24,376 nucleotides of DNA from Bacteroidales bacterium UBA1711 (GTDB lineage Bacteria; Bacteroidota; Bacteroidia; Bacteroidales; P3), in contig DCJB01000036.1 in assembly GCA_002317325.1 (NCBI GenBank), positions 1-24,376 of the forward strand, read 5' to 3'. The translations under genes were made by a program, and so were the position numbers. Under the pieces are notes generated by a model. The model saw only the letters and a program-made list of their open reading frames with translations, did no database searches and was not told where the DNA came from. Position 1 is the stretch's first letter. The number at the start of each line of letters is the position of its first letter. Positions 8,107 through 16,861 of this stretch are shown here, one piece after another.

Positions 8107-8961
8107 ATGGGAGAAAAGAAACACAACTTTTGGATCCGCACACTGACATCGGTCGTCTATGTGGCCGTGATGATGGGCGCCATCTACAGCGGGCGGCTGA
8201 CCGGCAACGACGCCTTGGGCTGGGCAATTCTGACCGCCCTATGCCTCTTTGTGGCCAACGGGTGCGCATTCGAGTACTACCGCATAGCGAGAAGCTGCGG
8301 CAGCAACCCCAACCAACCCATAGGATACGCCTTCACCACCCTGATGACGCTGCTGCTATCGATGCCTAACGGCTGGTACTTCAACATCACCATTCTCTTA
8401 ATCATTTGCGTGCTGATGATGCCCGTCACGCTGCTTGCCGAACTATGGCGCCATTCGGAGAAGCCCTTCAGCGATGTGCTCCACACCCTGCTGCCCGTTC
8501 TATATTGCGGAATCCCCATGGGGTTGATGCCCATGCTGCACAACGAATACAACGTGCTGGTCCCCTGCATCTGGCTTGTGTGGATAAACGACGCCTGCGC
8601 CTATATGGGCGGTTCGCTCGTGGGACGGCACAAGATGTGGGTGCGCCACTCGCCGGGCAAGAGTTGGGAAGGCACCGCGATAGGGGTTGTCTGCTCCATG
8701 GTTGCCGCCTACTTTATCGGGCCCAAGTTTGCTATGGACCAACACCCGGGCTTCTGGATAGCCGCGGGGTTCATCTGCTCCGTTATCGGCACCCTCGGCG
8801 ACCTGTGCGAGTCGATGCTCAAACGCTCTGCCTGTGTGAAAGACTCAGGGCGGCTCCTTCCGGGGCACGGCGGACTGTTGGACCGATTCGACAGCCTGCT
8901 GATGATTCTGCCCATCGTCGCTGTACTCGTCACCCTCTCATATTACCTCTACCTCATCTAA
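8107..8961 (+). CDS. cdsA: Phosphatidate cytidylyltransferase CdsA
   Basis: CdsA converts phosphatidic acid and CTP to CDP-diacylglycerol, the branch point for all membrane phospholipids. The 284-residue protein is very hydrophobic, with about seven to eight helices. It carries the complete CTP-transferase signature at residues 236-262: S-x-L-K-R, then V-K-D-S-G, then P-G-H-G-G-L-L-D-R-F-D. INDACAYMGG and SPGKSWEG are further family blocks. It follows ftsH after 46 bases. Psd, which acts two steps later in the same pathway, lies just downstream, so the local order is metabolically coherent. Confidence 0.96.
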   Translation: MGEKKHNFWIRTLTSVVYVAVMMGAIYSGRLTGNDALGWAILTALCLFVANGCAFEYYRIARSCGSNPNQPIGYAFTTLMTLLLSMPNGWYFNITILLIICVLMMPVTLLAELWRHSEKPFSDVLHTLLPVLYCGIPMGLMPMLHNEYNVLVPCIWLVWINDACAYMGGSLVGRHKMWVRHSPGKSWEGTAIGVVCSMVAAYFIGPKFAMDQHPGFWIAAGFICSVIGTLGDLCESMLKRSACVKDSGRLLPGHGGLLDRFDSLLMILPIVAVLVTLSYYLYLI

Positions 8962-9009
8962 AGCTCTGACAACGGCAGACCACCGGCCATAATCAAACCG
9001 AAAGCAAAA

Positions 9010-9075
9010 ATGATAGTACTCCCATTTGTAGCATTATACAGCCTGCTGATGGCACTCCTCAGCCGGCTCATCTAA
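9010..9075 (+). CDS. Possible 21-residue single-helix membrane peptide between cdsA and psd
   Basis: An ATG at 9010 opens a 21-codon frame encoding MIVLPFVALYSLLMALLSRL plus a final Ile, ending in TAA at 9073-9075. The peptide is one continuous hydrophobic helix with a single Arg near the C-terminus. It lies in the 128-base gap between cdsA and psd, 48 bases after the first and 14 before the second. That 14-base gap to psd equals the gap seen between real genes here (psd to the pseudouridine synthase). It is preceded by an A-rich stretch (ACCGAAAGCAAAA), similar to the A-rich upstream regions of other starts here. Coding is not proven, and no family is recognised. Confidence 0.4.
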   Translation: MIVLPFVALYSLLMALLSRLI

Positions 9076-9089
9076 CCGACAACAAAGCA

Positions 9090-9797
9090 ATGTACATCCA
9101 CCGAGAAGGCAAAAAGATTATCCTCATAGTGCTGGCGATAGTGCTGGTGATATGGGCCGCCATGATATTCACCGTCCAGCACTGGACGTTCTTCCACTTC
9201 CTGTTTCTTGCCATTCTACTGACGTTATGGATACTGATAACTCTTTTCTTCCGCATACCGCGGCGAATCTTCACCGAAGACCGCGAGCGGCTTATCTCGC
9301 CCGCCGACGGCATGATAGTCACCATAGAGGAGACCTGCGAGAAAGAGTACGTCAAGGAGGAGTGCCGTCAAATCAGCATCTTCATGAATGGGAACGACGT
9401 GCACGTCAACCGCTACCCCATAGACGGGACAGTGGAGTATGTCAAATACCACCGGGGCAACTACTTCGTGGCCTCCTATCCCAAAAGCAGCATCCTCAAC
9501 GAGCGCTGCTCGGTGGGGCTGCGCCTTGCCGGCGGGCAGAAGATACTCATCCGTCAGGTGGCCGGCACCATGGCGCGCCGAATCGTCTGCTATGCCCGCG
9601 AGGGCGAGCAGGTGAAGCAGAACCAAGAGATGGGCTTCATCAAGTTCGGTTCGCGGGTTGACCTCTTCGTCCCCCTCAACTTCGACGTGGAAGTGGATGT
9701 GCAGGACCGCGTCAAGAACGCCATATCCCCCATTTGCTCCGTCAAGCCCGTCGGCGAGCCCGCCGTGTCCTGTCCGTGCCAGACGGACGAAAAATAG
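9090..9797 (+). CDS. psd: Phosphatidylserine decarboxylase proenzyme, short (group II) form
   Basis: Psd removes CO2 from phosphatidylserine to give phosphatidylethanolamine. The 235-residue proenzyme has two N-terminal hydrophobic segments (about 8-28 and 31-50), then ISPADGMIV, FMNGNDVHVNRYP and GFIKFGSRVDLF. Self-cleavage is expected between Gly187 and Ser188 in the FGSR motif, where Ser188 becomes the pyruvoyl group. This corresponds to the LGST site of the longer enzymes. The length fits the short PSD group common in Bacteroidota. The C-terminal tail holds an unusual CPC near its end. The stop lies 14 bases before the pseudouridine synthase gene. Confidence 0.94.
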   Translation: MYIHREGKKIILIVLAIVLVIWAAMIFTVQHWTFFHFLFLAILLTLWILITLFFRIPRRIFTEDRERLISPADGMIVTIEETCEKEYVKEECRQISIFMNGNDVHVNRYPIDGTVEYVKYHRGNYFVASYPKSSILNERCSVGLRLAGGQKILIRQVAGTMARRIVCYAREGEQVKQNQEMGFIKFGSRVDLFVPLNFDVEVDVQDRVKNAISPICSVKPVGEPAVSCPCQTDEK

Positions 9798-9811
9798 CCC
9801 TCGGTCCATTC

Positions 9812-10528
9812 ATGATTTCGTCAGAACAGATCCTCTACGAAGACAACCACCTCATCGTGCTCAACAAGCGTGCGGGGCAGATAGTGCAAGGCGACAAAAC
9901 CGGCGACCCATGCATGGCCGAAGAGCTGAAACAGTACATCAAAGAGCGGGACGCGAAGCCGGGCAACGTGTTCTGCGGGGTGGTCCACCGCTTAGACCGC
10001 CCGGTGAGCGGAGCGGTGGTGTTTGCGAAGACGAGCAAAGCCCTCACCCGCATGAACGAGCTGGTGAAGAGCCGCGATTTCCACAAAGTCTATCAGGCCG
10101 TAGTGCGTGACCTGCCCCCGCAGCCCGAAGGACACATAGAAGACTACCTGGTCCGCAACGAGAAACTGAACAAGAGCTTCGTGACACAAGACGCCCAGCG
10201 TCCCGATGCCAAAAAGGCGGTGCTTGACTATCGTGTAGTGGGCTCATCGGAAGGCGGACTCCACCTCCTTGAAATAGACCTGCACACCGGGCGGCACCAC
10301 CAAATCCGCTGCCAGCTGGCGCATATCGGCTGCCCAGTGAAAGGCGACCTCAAATACGGAGCGCCCCGTTCCAACCCCGACGGCAGCATCAGCCTCCACG
10401 CCGCGCGGATAGAGTTTGAGCACCCCGTCAGCCACAAGCGGATAGCCATCGAAGCCCCCGCCCCTTGGGGAGCAATCTTCGAGCAGTGCAAGAATGACCC
10501 AACAAGGAATACTAACACAAAAACATAA
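9812..10528 (+). CDS. RluA-family RNA pseudouridine synthase
   Basis: The product (238 residues from the ATG at 9812) isomerises uridine to pseudouridine in rRNA or tRNA. It has the RluA-family catalytic motif HRLDRPVSG with Asp62 as nucleophile, YEDNHLIVLNKRAGQIVQGD near the start, and the later block LHTGRHHQIRCQLAHIG. There is no N-terminal S4 RNA-binding domain, so the target nucleotide cannot be assigned and I give no gene symbol. An upstream in-frame ATG at 9734 was rejected because it lies inside psd and adds a stretch unlike the family. The C25 peptidase starts 16 bases later. Confidence 0.92.
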   Translation: MISSEQILYEDNHLIVLNKRAGQIVQGDKTGDPCMAEELKQYIKERDAKPGNVFCGVVHRLDRPVSGAVVFAKTSKALTRMNELVKSRDFHKVYQAVVRDLPPQPEGHIEDYLVRNEKLNKSFVTQDAQRPDAKKAVLDYRVVGSSEGGLHLLEIDLHTGRHHQIRCQLAHIGCPVKGDLKYGAPRSNPDGSISLHAARIEFEHPVSHKRIAIEAPAPWGAIFEQCKNDPTRNTNTKT

Positions 10529-10544
10529 TAATAAGAGAAGAAAG

Positions 10545-13500
10545 ATGAAAAAATCACTTCTGGCGCTGCTCATAGGACTCCTGATGGGCGGAGCCGCCAT
10601 GGCCCAGACCAGCAAAGTTGTCGAAAACAGCTTCACTGGTGCAGAATACTCCTTTACCTTCGGCGATATTGACATCGCAACGCACACCGTGCAAGACCTC
10701 CTCTACGACGAGGTGACGATAGACGGTTCCACCCCCTCGCCCCGCGTAGGGCTTCCCAATCTTCCCGTGGTCAGCAAGATGATAGAAATCCCGCTCTGCG
10801 GGAGCGTGAAAGTGACCGTGTCGGACGTAGAGACGGTGGCATTGCCCTTGCTGAAAAACCGCATGATGCCCGCCCAGCCCTCGCCCAGCAAGTCGGACAG
10901 AGAGCCCCGCGCCTTCGTCATCGACAGCGAGGCCTACGCAGCCGACTCGCTCTTTGCCAACCCCGCCGCCACCGTTGAGATGATAGGCGTGGCCCGCGAC
11001 CGCAACCTGGCCATCCTCCGCCTCTCACCCCTCGCCTACAACCCTGCCACCGGGGAAATGGTGATGATAAAGAGCCTGACGGTGAGACTCACCTACCAGC
11101 AAGTCGATGCGGCCGCCACCCTCATGATGAGTGCGAAATATTACTCGCCCGACTTCACCGTAGGCGGCACGCTCCTCAGCACCCTTGCCGAGCCCAAGGC
11201 GGTCCGCAACAGTGCCCCGCTGCACTACCTCATCGTGGCCCACAGTATGTTCCGCGGACAACTTGACGAGTTCATCGCCTGGAAGAAGCGGCAGGGCTTC
11301 ATCGTCACCGCCGCCTACACCGACGACCCGGGCGTAGGCACCACCAGCACGGCCATTGCCAGCTACATCAAAGGCTACTACACCAACGCCACCGCCCAAC
11401 TGCCCGCCCCCACCTACCTGCTCCTTGTGGGCGACCACGCCCAGATACCCGCCTTCACGTCGCGCTGCACCTCCCCCGCCTCCGATCATGTGACCGACCT
11501 CTACTACACCACCTGGACCGACGGCGACGTGATACCGGACTGCTACATAGGACGCTTCTCGGCCCGCAACGCCGCCGAACTGAAGCCCCAGACCGACAAG
11601 AGCATATACTACGAGCGCTACGACTTCGCCGGGAACGCCGACAACTATCTTGAGCGGGGCATCCTCATCGCCGGCGAAGACCGGGGTTCGACGGGCGACA
11701 ATGCCTACACTTACGCCGACCCCGCGATGGACTATGTAGCCAAGACCTACGTCAACGCCGAGAACGGCTTCAGCGACGTGCGCTACTACAAAAACAACAC
11801 CTCCTTCGCCCCTGCGGGCGTGACCGTGACGGGCAGCAGCCAAACCACCGCGTCGGCCAACGCCCTCCGCTCGCTCTACAACACCGGCTACGGCCTCATC
11901 AACTATTCCGCCCACGGCTACGACGACGAGTGGTCCACCCCCGAGTTCACCTCAACCCACGCCAGCAATATGACCAACAGCGGCAAGCCCTCCATCATGA
12001 TAGGCAACTGCTGCCTCAGCGGCAAGTTCAACAGCAGCGTTGATGCTTGTCTGGGCGAAGCCGTGCTCCGCAAGGGCAACAACGCAGGTGCCGTGGCCTA
12101 TATCGGCGGCACCAACTCCACCTACTGGCCGCAAGACTTCTGCTGGTCGGTGGGCGTGCGCAGCAACATCAGCAACACCATGAACACCTCCTACGACAGC
12201 CGCAACCTGGGGCTGTACGACAAACTCTTCCACACCCACAACGAATCCTACACCGTCTGGCACAACACAACGGGAGCCATGGTTATGGCCGGCAACAATG
12301 CCGTGCAGAGCTACGGCACCTACGCCCTCTACTACTGGGAGATATACGAGCTCTTCGGCGACCCCTCGCTCATGCCTTGGATCGGCAAGCCGGCAACAAT
12401 GAACGTCGAAGCCTCTTCCACCATCACACTCGGAACCAGCACCTACACCGTACAAGCCGTCCCCCGCGCCTACGTGGCCATCACCACTGCGGATAGCCAC
12501 AGCCTCGTCTGCGCCGCTTACGCCGACGCCACCACGGGCGAAGCCGAGCTCACCATCCCCGACAACTTGGAACCCGACACCTACGAACTGGTTGTGTGGG
12601 CGCAGAACTATAAACCCTTCTTCCAAGAAGTCAGCACCATCATACTTGACGGTCCCTTCCTGAAGGTGGAAGACATCGCCGTGCGCGGCGGCCGGCTGAA
12701 GCCCGGCTGCGTCAACACCATCGACGTGACGCTGAAGAACATCGGCACCGCTGCCTCCGCAGCCGGCACCATCAACTTCACCGTGACAGGAGAAGCTTTG
12801 CTGCTCCACACCACCGCCAGTTTCTCGGCCATAGCAGCCGACCAGACCACCTCCCTAAGCGATGTGTGCCGGGTCTATGTTCCCGCCCAGCTGACCGACG
12901 GCGACCAGGTGACCCTCACCCTTGCCATCACCTACGGCGCCGCCAGCAACAGCCGCCGCAAGACCTTCACCGTCTCTGCCCCCCGCCTCGAAGCGGGCAG
13001 CATCGCTGTAAGCCCCGTGCTGCAGCCCTCCACCCAGTCGAACATCACCTGCACCGTGACCAACAGCGGTTCCGACACCGCAAGGAACCTCACCTTCACC
13101 TTGGTCCACCCATACGACATGGTGGCCGTTCAGGCACAGCCCATCGAGACAAGCCGCTTGATTCCAGGCGAGAGCAGCAACCTGTCCTTTGCCATCACCA
13201 TGGACTCCGAACTCGTTGACGCCAACCTGCCCTTCGAGCTAAGAGTGAGCGACGGCGCAGCCACCGAGGTGCTCAAGACCTTCGTCCTTCGTCCCGGGAC
13301 GGGCGACATCGACGACTTCGAGTCCGCCACGCTCACACACTTCAACTGGGTACTCGGCACCAATCCCTGGGTGATTGCCAGCGACGTGAAGCACGACGGC
13401 AACAACAGCGCCCGCAGCGCCCGCAACCTCAGCAACAACGGGGAGTCGCGCCTCTCCGTCTCCTGGAGCAGCACTCATGCCGACAGTGTCCGTTTCTGGT

Positions 13501-14315
13501 ACAAAGTCTCCTCCGAGACCAACTACGACAAATTCACCTTCACCATTGACGGCACAACCCGCCTCACCGAGTCGGGCGAGGTTGACTGGACCCGTTTCTC
13601 CTATCCCGTCTCCGCCGGCACCCACACCTTCGCCTTTGTCTATAAGAAGGACGTCAGCCGCAGCTCCGGCAGCGACTGCGTGTGGATTGACGACGTAGTC
13701 ATGCCCTCCACCGCCCAAGACTGCGAGTTCAGGACCGACACCGTATGCCAAGGCGCCGAGTACACCTTTGGCGGCAACCTCCTGCCCACCGACCGAATCG
13801 GCACCGCCGTGTATCGTGACACCACAGGCGCACCCGTCCTCCTGTCGCTCACCGTGGTAGCCGCTCCGACCATCACCATCCACTCCACAGGCAACGTAGA
13901 GGCCGGCCACAGCGCAGTCCTCACCGCCTCGGGTGCCAGCGCCTACGAGTGGAGCACCGGCGCCACAACGCCCGACATCGTAGTGACCCCCGTCGAGACC
14001 ACCCGCTACTCCGTAGTCGGCGCCCTCGGACAATGCACGGGCGAAGCCTCCATAGAGGTTGCCGTGGGCATAAAGGCGGCAGCCGCCGTACCGCAGGTGA
14101 CGCTCTTCCCCAACCCCACGGACAGCCGCGTCACCGTCCGGGGCGAGAGCCTCCGCTCCATAGCCGTCACCAACGCCATGGGACAGACCGTTCTGACAAA
14201 GAAGGTCAGCGGCGACGAGGCCGTCCTCGACCTGCACTCCTTGGCCAAAGGCATATACTTCGTGCGAGTGGAAGCTGACAGCCAAATCCAAGTGAAAAAA
14301 CTGGTTCGCCGATAG
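10545..14315 (+). CDS. Gingipain-family (C25) cysteine peptidase with T9SS C-terminal domain
   Basis: The 1256-residue protein is probably a secreted, surface-attached endopeptidase. It has a signal peptide (1-20, ending AMA before Gln) and a propeptide-like region to about 220. The C25 catalytic domain spans about 226-610, with His457 (SAHGYDDEW) and Cys490 (GNCCLSGKF). The 33-residue His-Cys spacing equals that of the catalytic pair in gingipain RgpB. An Ig-like segment follows (about 612-702), then two CARDB-like repeats (about 706-915), a MAM/jelly-roll-like domain starting DIDDFESATL (about 922-1060) and an Ig-like domain (about 1107-1180). The type IX sorting domain begins VTLFPNPT (about 1185-1256) and ends KKLVRR. 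It is the last gene of the array. Arg versus Lys specificity cannot be judged. Confidence 0.93.
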   Translation: MKKSLLALLIGLLMGGAAMAQTSKVVENSFTGAEYSFTFGDIDIATHTVQDLLYDEVTIDGSTPSPRVGLPNLPVVSKMIEIPLCGSVKVTVSDVETVALPLLKNRMMPAQPSPSKSDREPRAFVIDSEAYAADSLFANPAATVEMIGVARDRNLAILRLSPLAYNPATGEMVMIKSLTVRLTYQQVDAAATLMMSAKYYSPDFTVGGTLLSTLAEPKAVRNSAPLHYLIVAHSMFRGQLDEFIAWKKRQGFIVTAAYTDDPGVGTTSTAIASYIKGYYTNATAQLPAPTYLLLVGDHAQIPAFTSRCTSPASDHVTDLYYTTWTDGDVIPDCYIGRFSARNAAELKPQTDKSIYYERYDFAGNADNYLERGILIAGEDRGSTGDNAYTYADPAMDYVAKTYVNAENGFSDVRYYKNNTSFAPAGVTVTGSSQTTASANALRSLYNTGYGLINYSAHGYDDEWSTPEFTSTHASNMTNSGKPSIMIGNCCLSGKFNSSVDACLGEAVLRKGNNAGAVAYIGGTNSTYWPQDFCWSVGVRSNISNTMNTSYDSRNLGLYDKLFHTHNESYTVWHNTTGAMVMAGNNAVQSYGTYALYYWEIYELFGDPSLMPWIGKPATMNVEASSTITLGTSTYTVQAVPRAYVAITTADSHSLVCAAYADATTGEAELTIPDNLEPDTYELVVWAQNYKPFFQEVSTIILDGPFLKVEDIAVRGGRLKPGCVNTIDVTLKNIGTAASAAGTINFTVTGEALLLHTTASFSAIAADQTTSLSDVCRVYVPAQLTDGDQVTLTLAITYGAASNSRRKTFTVSAPRLEAGSIAVSPVLQPSTQSNITCTVTNSGSDTARNLTFTLVHPYDMVAVQAQPIETSRLIPGESSNLSFAITMDSELVDANLPFELRVSDGAATEVLKTFVLRPGTGDIDDFESATLTHFNWVLGTNPWVIASDVKHDGNNSARSARNLSNNGESRLSVSWSSTHADSVRFWYKVSSETNYDKFTFTIDGTTRLTESGEVDWTRFSYPVSAGTHTFAFVYKKDVSRSSGSDCVWIDDVVMPSTAQDCEFRTDTVCQGAEYTFGGNLLPTDRIGTAVYRDTTGAPVLLSLTVVAAPTITIHSTGNVEAGHSAVLTASGASAYEWSTGATTPDIVVTPVETTRYSVVGALGQCTGEASIEVAVGIKAAAAVPQVTLFPNPTDSRVTVRGESLRSIAVTNAMGQTVLTKKVSGDEAVLDLHSLAKGIYFVRVEADSQIQVKKLVRR

Positions 14316-14338
14316 CCTCCACGGCGCACGTTCACAAG

Positions 14339-14376
14339 AAAGCCGCCCCCCAACCTGCGGGGCGGCTTTCTTTTTG
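14339..14376 (+). terminator. Rho-independent terminator after the C25 peptidase
   Basis: An 11-bp perfect stem (AAAGCCGCCCC at 14339-14349 with GGGGCGGCTTT at 14359-14369) has a 9-base loop and is followed by CTTTTTG. It lies 23 bases after the peptidase stop codon and closes the plus-strand array that begins at 2788. The rest of the 14316-14593 gap contains only AT-rich sequence and the next promoter. Confidence 0.93.
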
Positions 14377-14529
14377 CCCTCCTGAGATTGTCCGAAACGG
14401 CTCACACCCAACAAGAAAAGCAGAAAAAAGAATCGGAGTAAGAAAGTGTAATTCAACACTATAGCACATCCAACAGCACCTCGGGCATACTTTTGGGGAA
14501 GAAAAAGTCAATATTAAGCAAAAAAGGTG

Positions 14530-14537
14530 TATCTTTG
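14530..14537 (+). promoter_or_regulatory. -7 promoter box for the arginine decarboxylase-like gene
   Basis: TATCTTTG matches the Bacteroidota TAnnTTTG box exactly and lies 56 bases before the ATG at 14594. The region upstream is AT-rich (an AATATTAAGC stretch and an A6 run). A TTTG about 34 bases upstream of the box is farther away than the usual -33 spacing, so the -33 element is not clear. Position just downstream of the terminator supports a new transcription unit. Confidence 0.6.
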
Positions 14538-14593
14538 CAAGATAAAAGATGTTGAAGAAAACCGAAATAACAACTGCCCAGTAACCGATTCGG

Positions 14594-15994
14594 ATGAGAA
14601 ATAAATACTACGATCTGGTTGACCAGACCTTCGTTTTTCCGCAGGACGAGTTCCGCACCGAAGGAGGCGAGCTCTATTTCCACGACATCCCGCTCATGGA
14701 AATCATCAAGCAGTACGGCACGCCGCTGAAGGTGACCTACCTGCCCAAGATTTCCTCCCAGATACAGCGTGCCAAGCGGATGTTCAACGTCGCCATAGCC
14801 AAGACCGACTACCGCGGGTCGTACAACTACTGCTACTGCACCAAGTCGAGCCACTTCAGCTTCGTACTCGAAGAGGCGCTGAAGAACGACATCAATTTGG
14901 AGACCTCCTCGGCATTCGACATCAACCTCATAGAAGAGCTGTACGAGCGGCACTTAGTCGATAAGGACAAATTCATCGTCTGCAATGGCTACAAACGCCA
15001 GCAGTACATTGAAAACATCGTGGGGCTATACGGAGACGGATTCCACAACGTGGTGCCCATCCTCGACAACAAGCACGAGTTCGACGCCCTCGACGAACTG
15101 ATCCAACAGCCCGAGGTGCCCATGAAGCTGGGCATACGCATAGCCGCCGAGGAAGAGCCCAAGTTCGACTTCTACACCTCGCGCCTTGGCATGAGGTACA
15201 GCGACATCGTGAGCTTCTTCGAGGAGCGGTTGAAGGACAACCCCAAGTTCATCTTCAAGATGCTCCACTTCTTCATCAATACCGGCATCCGCGACACCGC
15301 CTACTACTGGAACGAGCTCTCGAAGTGCGTGAACGTCTATTGCGACCTGAAACGGGTGTGTCCCGACCTCACCGCCCTCAACATCGGCGGCGGATTTCCC
15401 TGCAAGACCTCCCTCGCCGCCACCTACGACTATGAGTACATGTCCGAGGAGGTGCTGGCCCAAATCAAGGCCATCTGCGCCAACCGCGGGGTAGAAGAGC
15501 CCGACATCTTCACCGAGTTCGGCAGTTTCACCGTGGGCGAGAGCGGCGCCACCCTCTACAGCATCCTCGACGAAAAGAAGCAGAACGACCGAGAGATGTG
15601 GTACATGATAGACAGCAGTTTCATCACCACCCTGCCCGACACCTGGGGGATAAACCAGCGCTTCATCATGCTGCCCATCAACCACTGGGACTGCGAGTAC
15701 CAGCGGGTGTTCCTCGGCGGCCTCACCTGCGACAGCGAGGACTACTACAACGCCGACTCCCACGCCAACGCCATTTTCTTGCCCAAGCTACAGAAAGACG
15801 ACCCCCTGTACATCGGATTCTTCCACACAGGGGCCTATCAGGAGAGCCTCGGCGGCTACGGCGGCATCCAGCACTGCCTCATACCCGCGCCCAAGCACAT
15901 CATCATAGACAAAGATGCCAACGGCGACTATGTCACCAAACTTTTCGCCAAAGAGCAGAGCCACAAGTCCATGCTCAAAATCCTCGGCTACTGA
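14594..15994 (+). CDS. Arginine decarboxylase-like PLP enzyme (fold type III, short form)
   Basis: The 466-residue protein has the alanine-racemase-like barrel of fold type III PLP decarboxylases. Lys84 (context YCTKSSHFSFVLEEA) is the expected Schiff-base lysine, LNIGGGFP (Gly265-Gly267) the phosphate-binding loop, and TCDSEDYY (Cys379) and HTGAYQESLGGYGG the C-terminal active-site blocks. Similar enzymes of this length in Bacteroidota are annotated as biosynthetic arginine decarboxylases, which make agmatine for polyamine synthesis. They lack the extra domains of the roughly 630-residue SpeA type. Substrate is inferred, not shown; a related diamine or amino-acid decarboxylase is possible. 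No agmatinase or agmatine deiminase gene is adjacent. Confidence 0.82.
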   Translation: MRNKYYDLVDQTFVFPQDEFRTEGGELYFHDIPLMEIIKQYGTPLKVTYLPKISSQIQRAKRMFNVAIAKTDYRGSYNYCYCTKSSHFSFVLEEALKNDINLETSSAFDINLIEELYERHLVDKDKFIVCNGYKRQQYIENIVGLYGDGFHNVVPILDNKHEFDALDELIQQPEVPMKLGIRIAAEEEPKFDFYTSRLGMRYSDIVSFFEERLKDNPKFIFKMLHFFINTGIRDTAYYWNELSKCVNVYCDLKRVCPDLTALNIGGGFPCKTSLAATYDYEYMSEEVLAQIKAICANRGVEEPDIFTEFGSFTVGESGATLYSILDEKKQNDREMWYMIDSSFITTLPDTWGINQRFIMLPINHWDCEYQRVFLGGLTCDSEDYYNADSHANAIFLPKLQKDDPLYIGFFHTGAYQESLGGYGGIQHCLIPAPKHIIIDKDANGDYVTKLFAKEQSHKSMLKILGY

Positions 15995-16030
15995 CAGAAG
16001 TTCATATCATCACCCACAAAACACACAAAC

Positions 16031-16789
16031 ATGAAAAACCGAATCCTCCTTTTCCTCACCGCCGTGCTGCTCATGATGAGCACCACCTCGTGCGTAGTGA
16101 CCCACCACATCCACTACAAGCCCGTAGTCAAAGAGGGCAACGTACAGCCCGCCGACGGCGCCTTTGCTGTCAAAGGCGACGGCTTCACCCTCACCTACAA
16201 CGTCAACGGCCGCGTGATGATAGAGAACCAGTCCGACAAAGAGATATACATCGACATGAACCAGTCCTGCATGGTTGACACCATGGGCGTGCGGCACGCG
16301 TTCTGCCCGCGGCAGGTACGGCTGAAATCCAGCCTCAAGAGCGAGGCCAAGATGTACGGAGTGTCCGGCGCCGTGACCGTGGTGCCCGAGGTGCTCCCCA
16401 CCCCCATCATCGGAATCAACCCCCACACCACCGCCTATCTGCCCTACCCGGCTCTATCACGCCCCGACGAGAAAAGCCTCCAGAACGAAGAAGGCAGCTA
16501 CACGATAGACAAGGCTTGCAGTTCGCACATCATGTGCTACACCACCGAAGAGACTCCCGCCACATGGGACAAGCTGCAGGTGAGCCTCACCGCCGACCGC
16601 GACCAGGTGACCAAGGGGAACAAAGGCTTCACCGATGCCGCCGGCACCATGTCTGTGACCAACACGAACAGCAGCGACGTGATTGAGTACACCAAGCTCA
16701 CCAAGGCGGGCAAAGGCTCGCTGATAGGCATCCTCGGAGGCGTGGTGGTCATCGCCATAGCCATCCCGCTCATCATGCTGCTCAAATAG
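16031..16789 (+). CDS. Putative lipoprotein with C-terminal membrane helix, paralogue 1
   Basis: The 252-residue product starts with a lipoprotein signal (hydrophobic core, then MSTTSC, acylation at Cys21). Next comes VVTHHIHYKPVVKEG, a block shared with the next gene. The body is rich in short beta-strand-like segments and includes EIYIDMNQSCMVDTMGVRHAF. It ends in a strong hydrophobic helix (about 229-251). A lipid anchor at one end and a membrane helix at the other is unusual. No known family was recognised. It begins 36 bases after the decarboxylase stop with no promoter box in between, so read-through from 14530 is likely. Confidence 0.82.
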   Translation: MKNRILLFLTAVLLMMSTTSCVVTHHIHYKPVVKEGNVQPADGAFAVKGDGFTLTYNVNGRVMIENQSDKEIYIDMNQSCMVDTMGVRHAFCPRQVRLKSSLKSEAKMYGVSGAVTVVPEVLPTPIIGINPHTTAYLPYPALSRPDEKSLQNEEGSYTIDKACSSHIMCYTTEETPATWDKLQVSLTADRDQVTKGNKGFTDAAGTMSVTNTNSSDVIEYTKLTKAGKGSLIGILGGVVVIAIAIPLIMLLK

Positions 16790-16861
16790 TCCGTCGCCGT
16801 CGTCCCTCGTCCCCGCAACGCACGCACACCATAGAGAAGAAACCCAAAGAAACACACAATA

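Noticed and set aside
13239..14459. Long open frame (406 codons) on the minus strand opposite the C25 peptidase
   Set aside because: Its composition (Gly/Val/Ala/His-rich, no domains) is that of an antisense frame under strong GC third-position bias, and the plus-strand peptidase domains are unmistakable.
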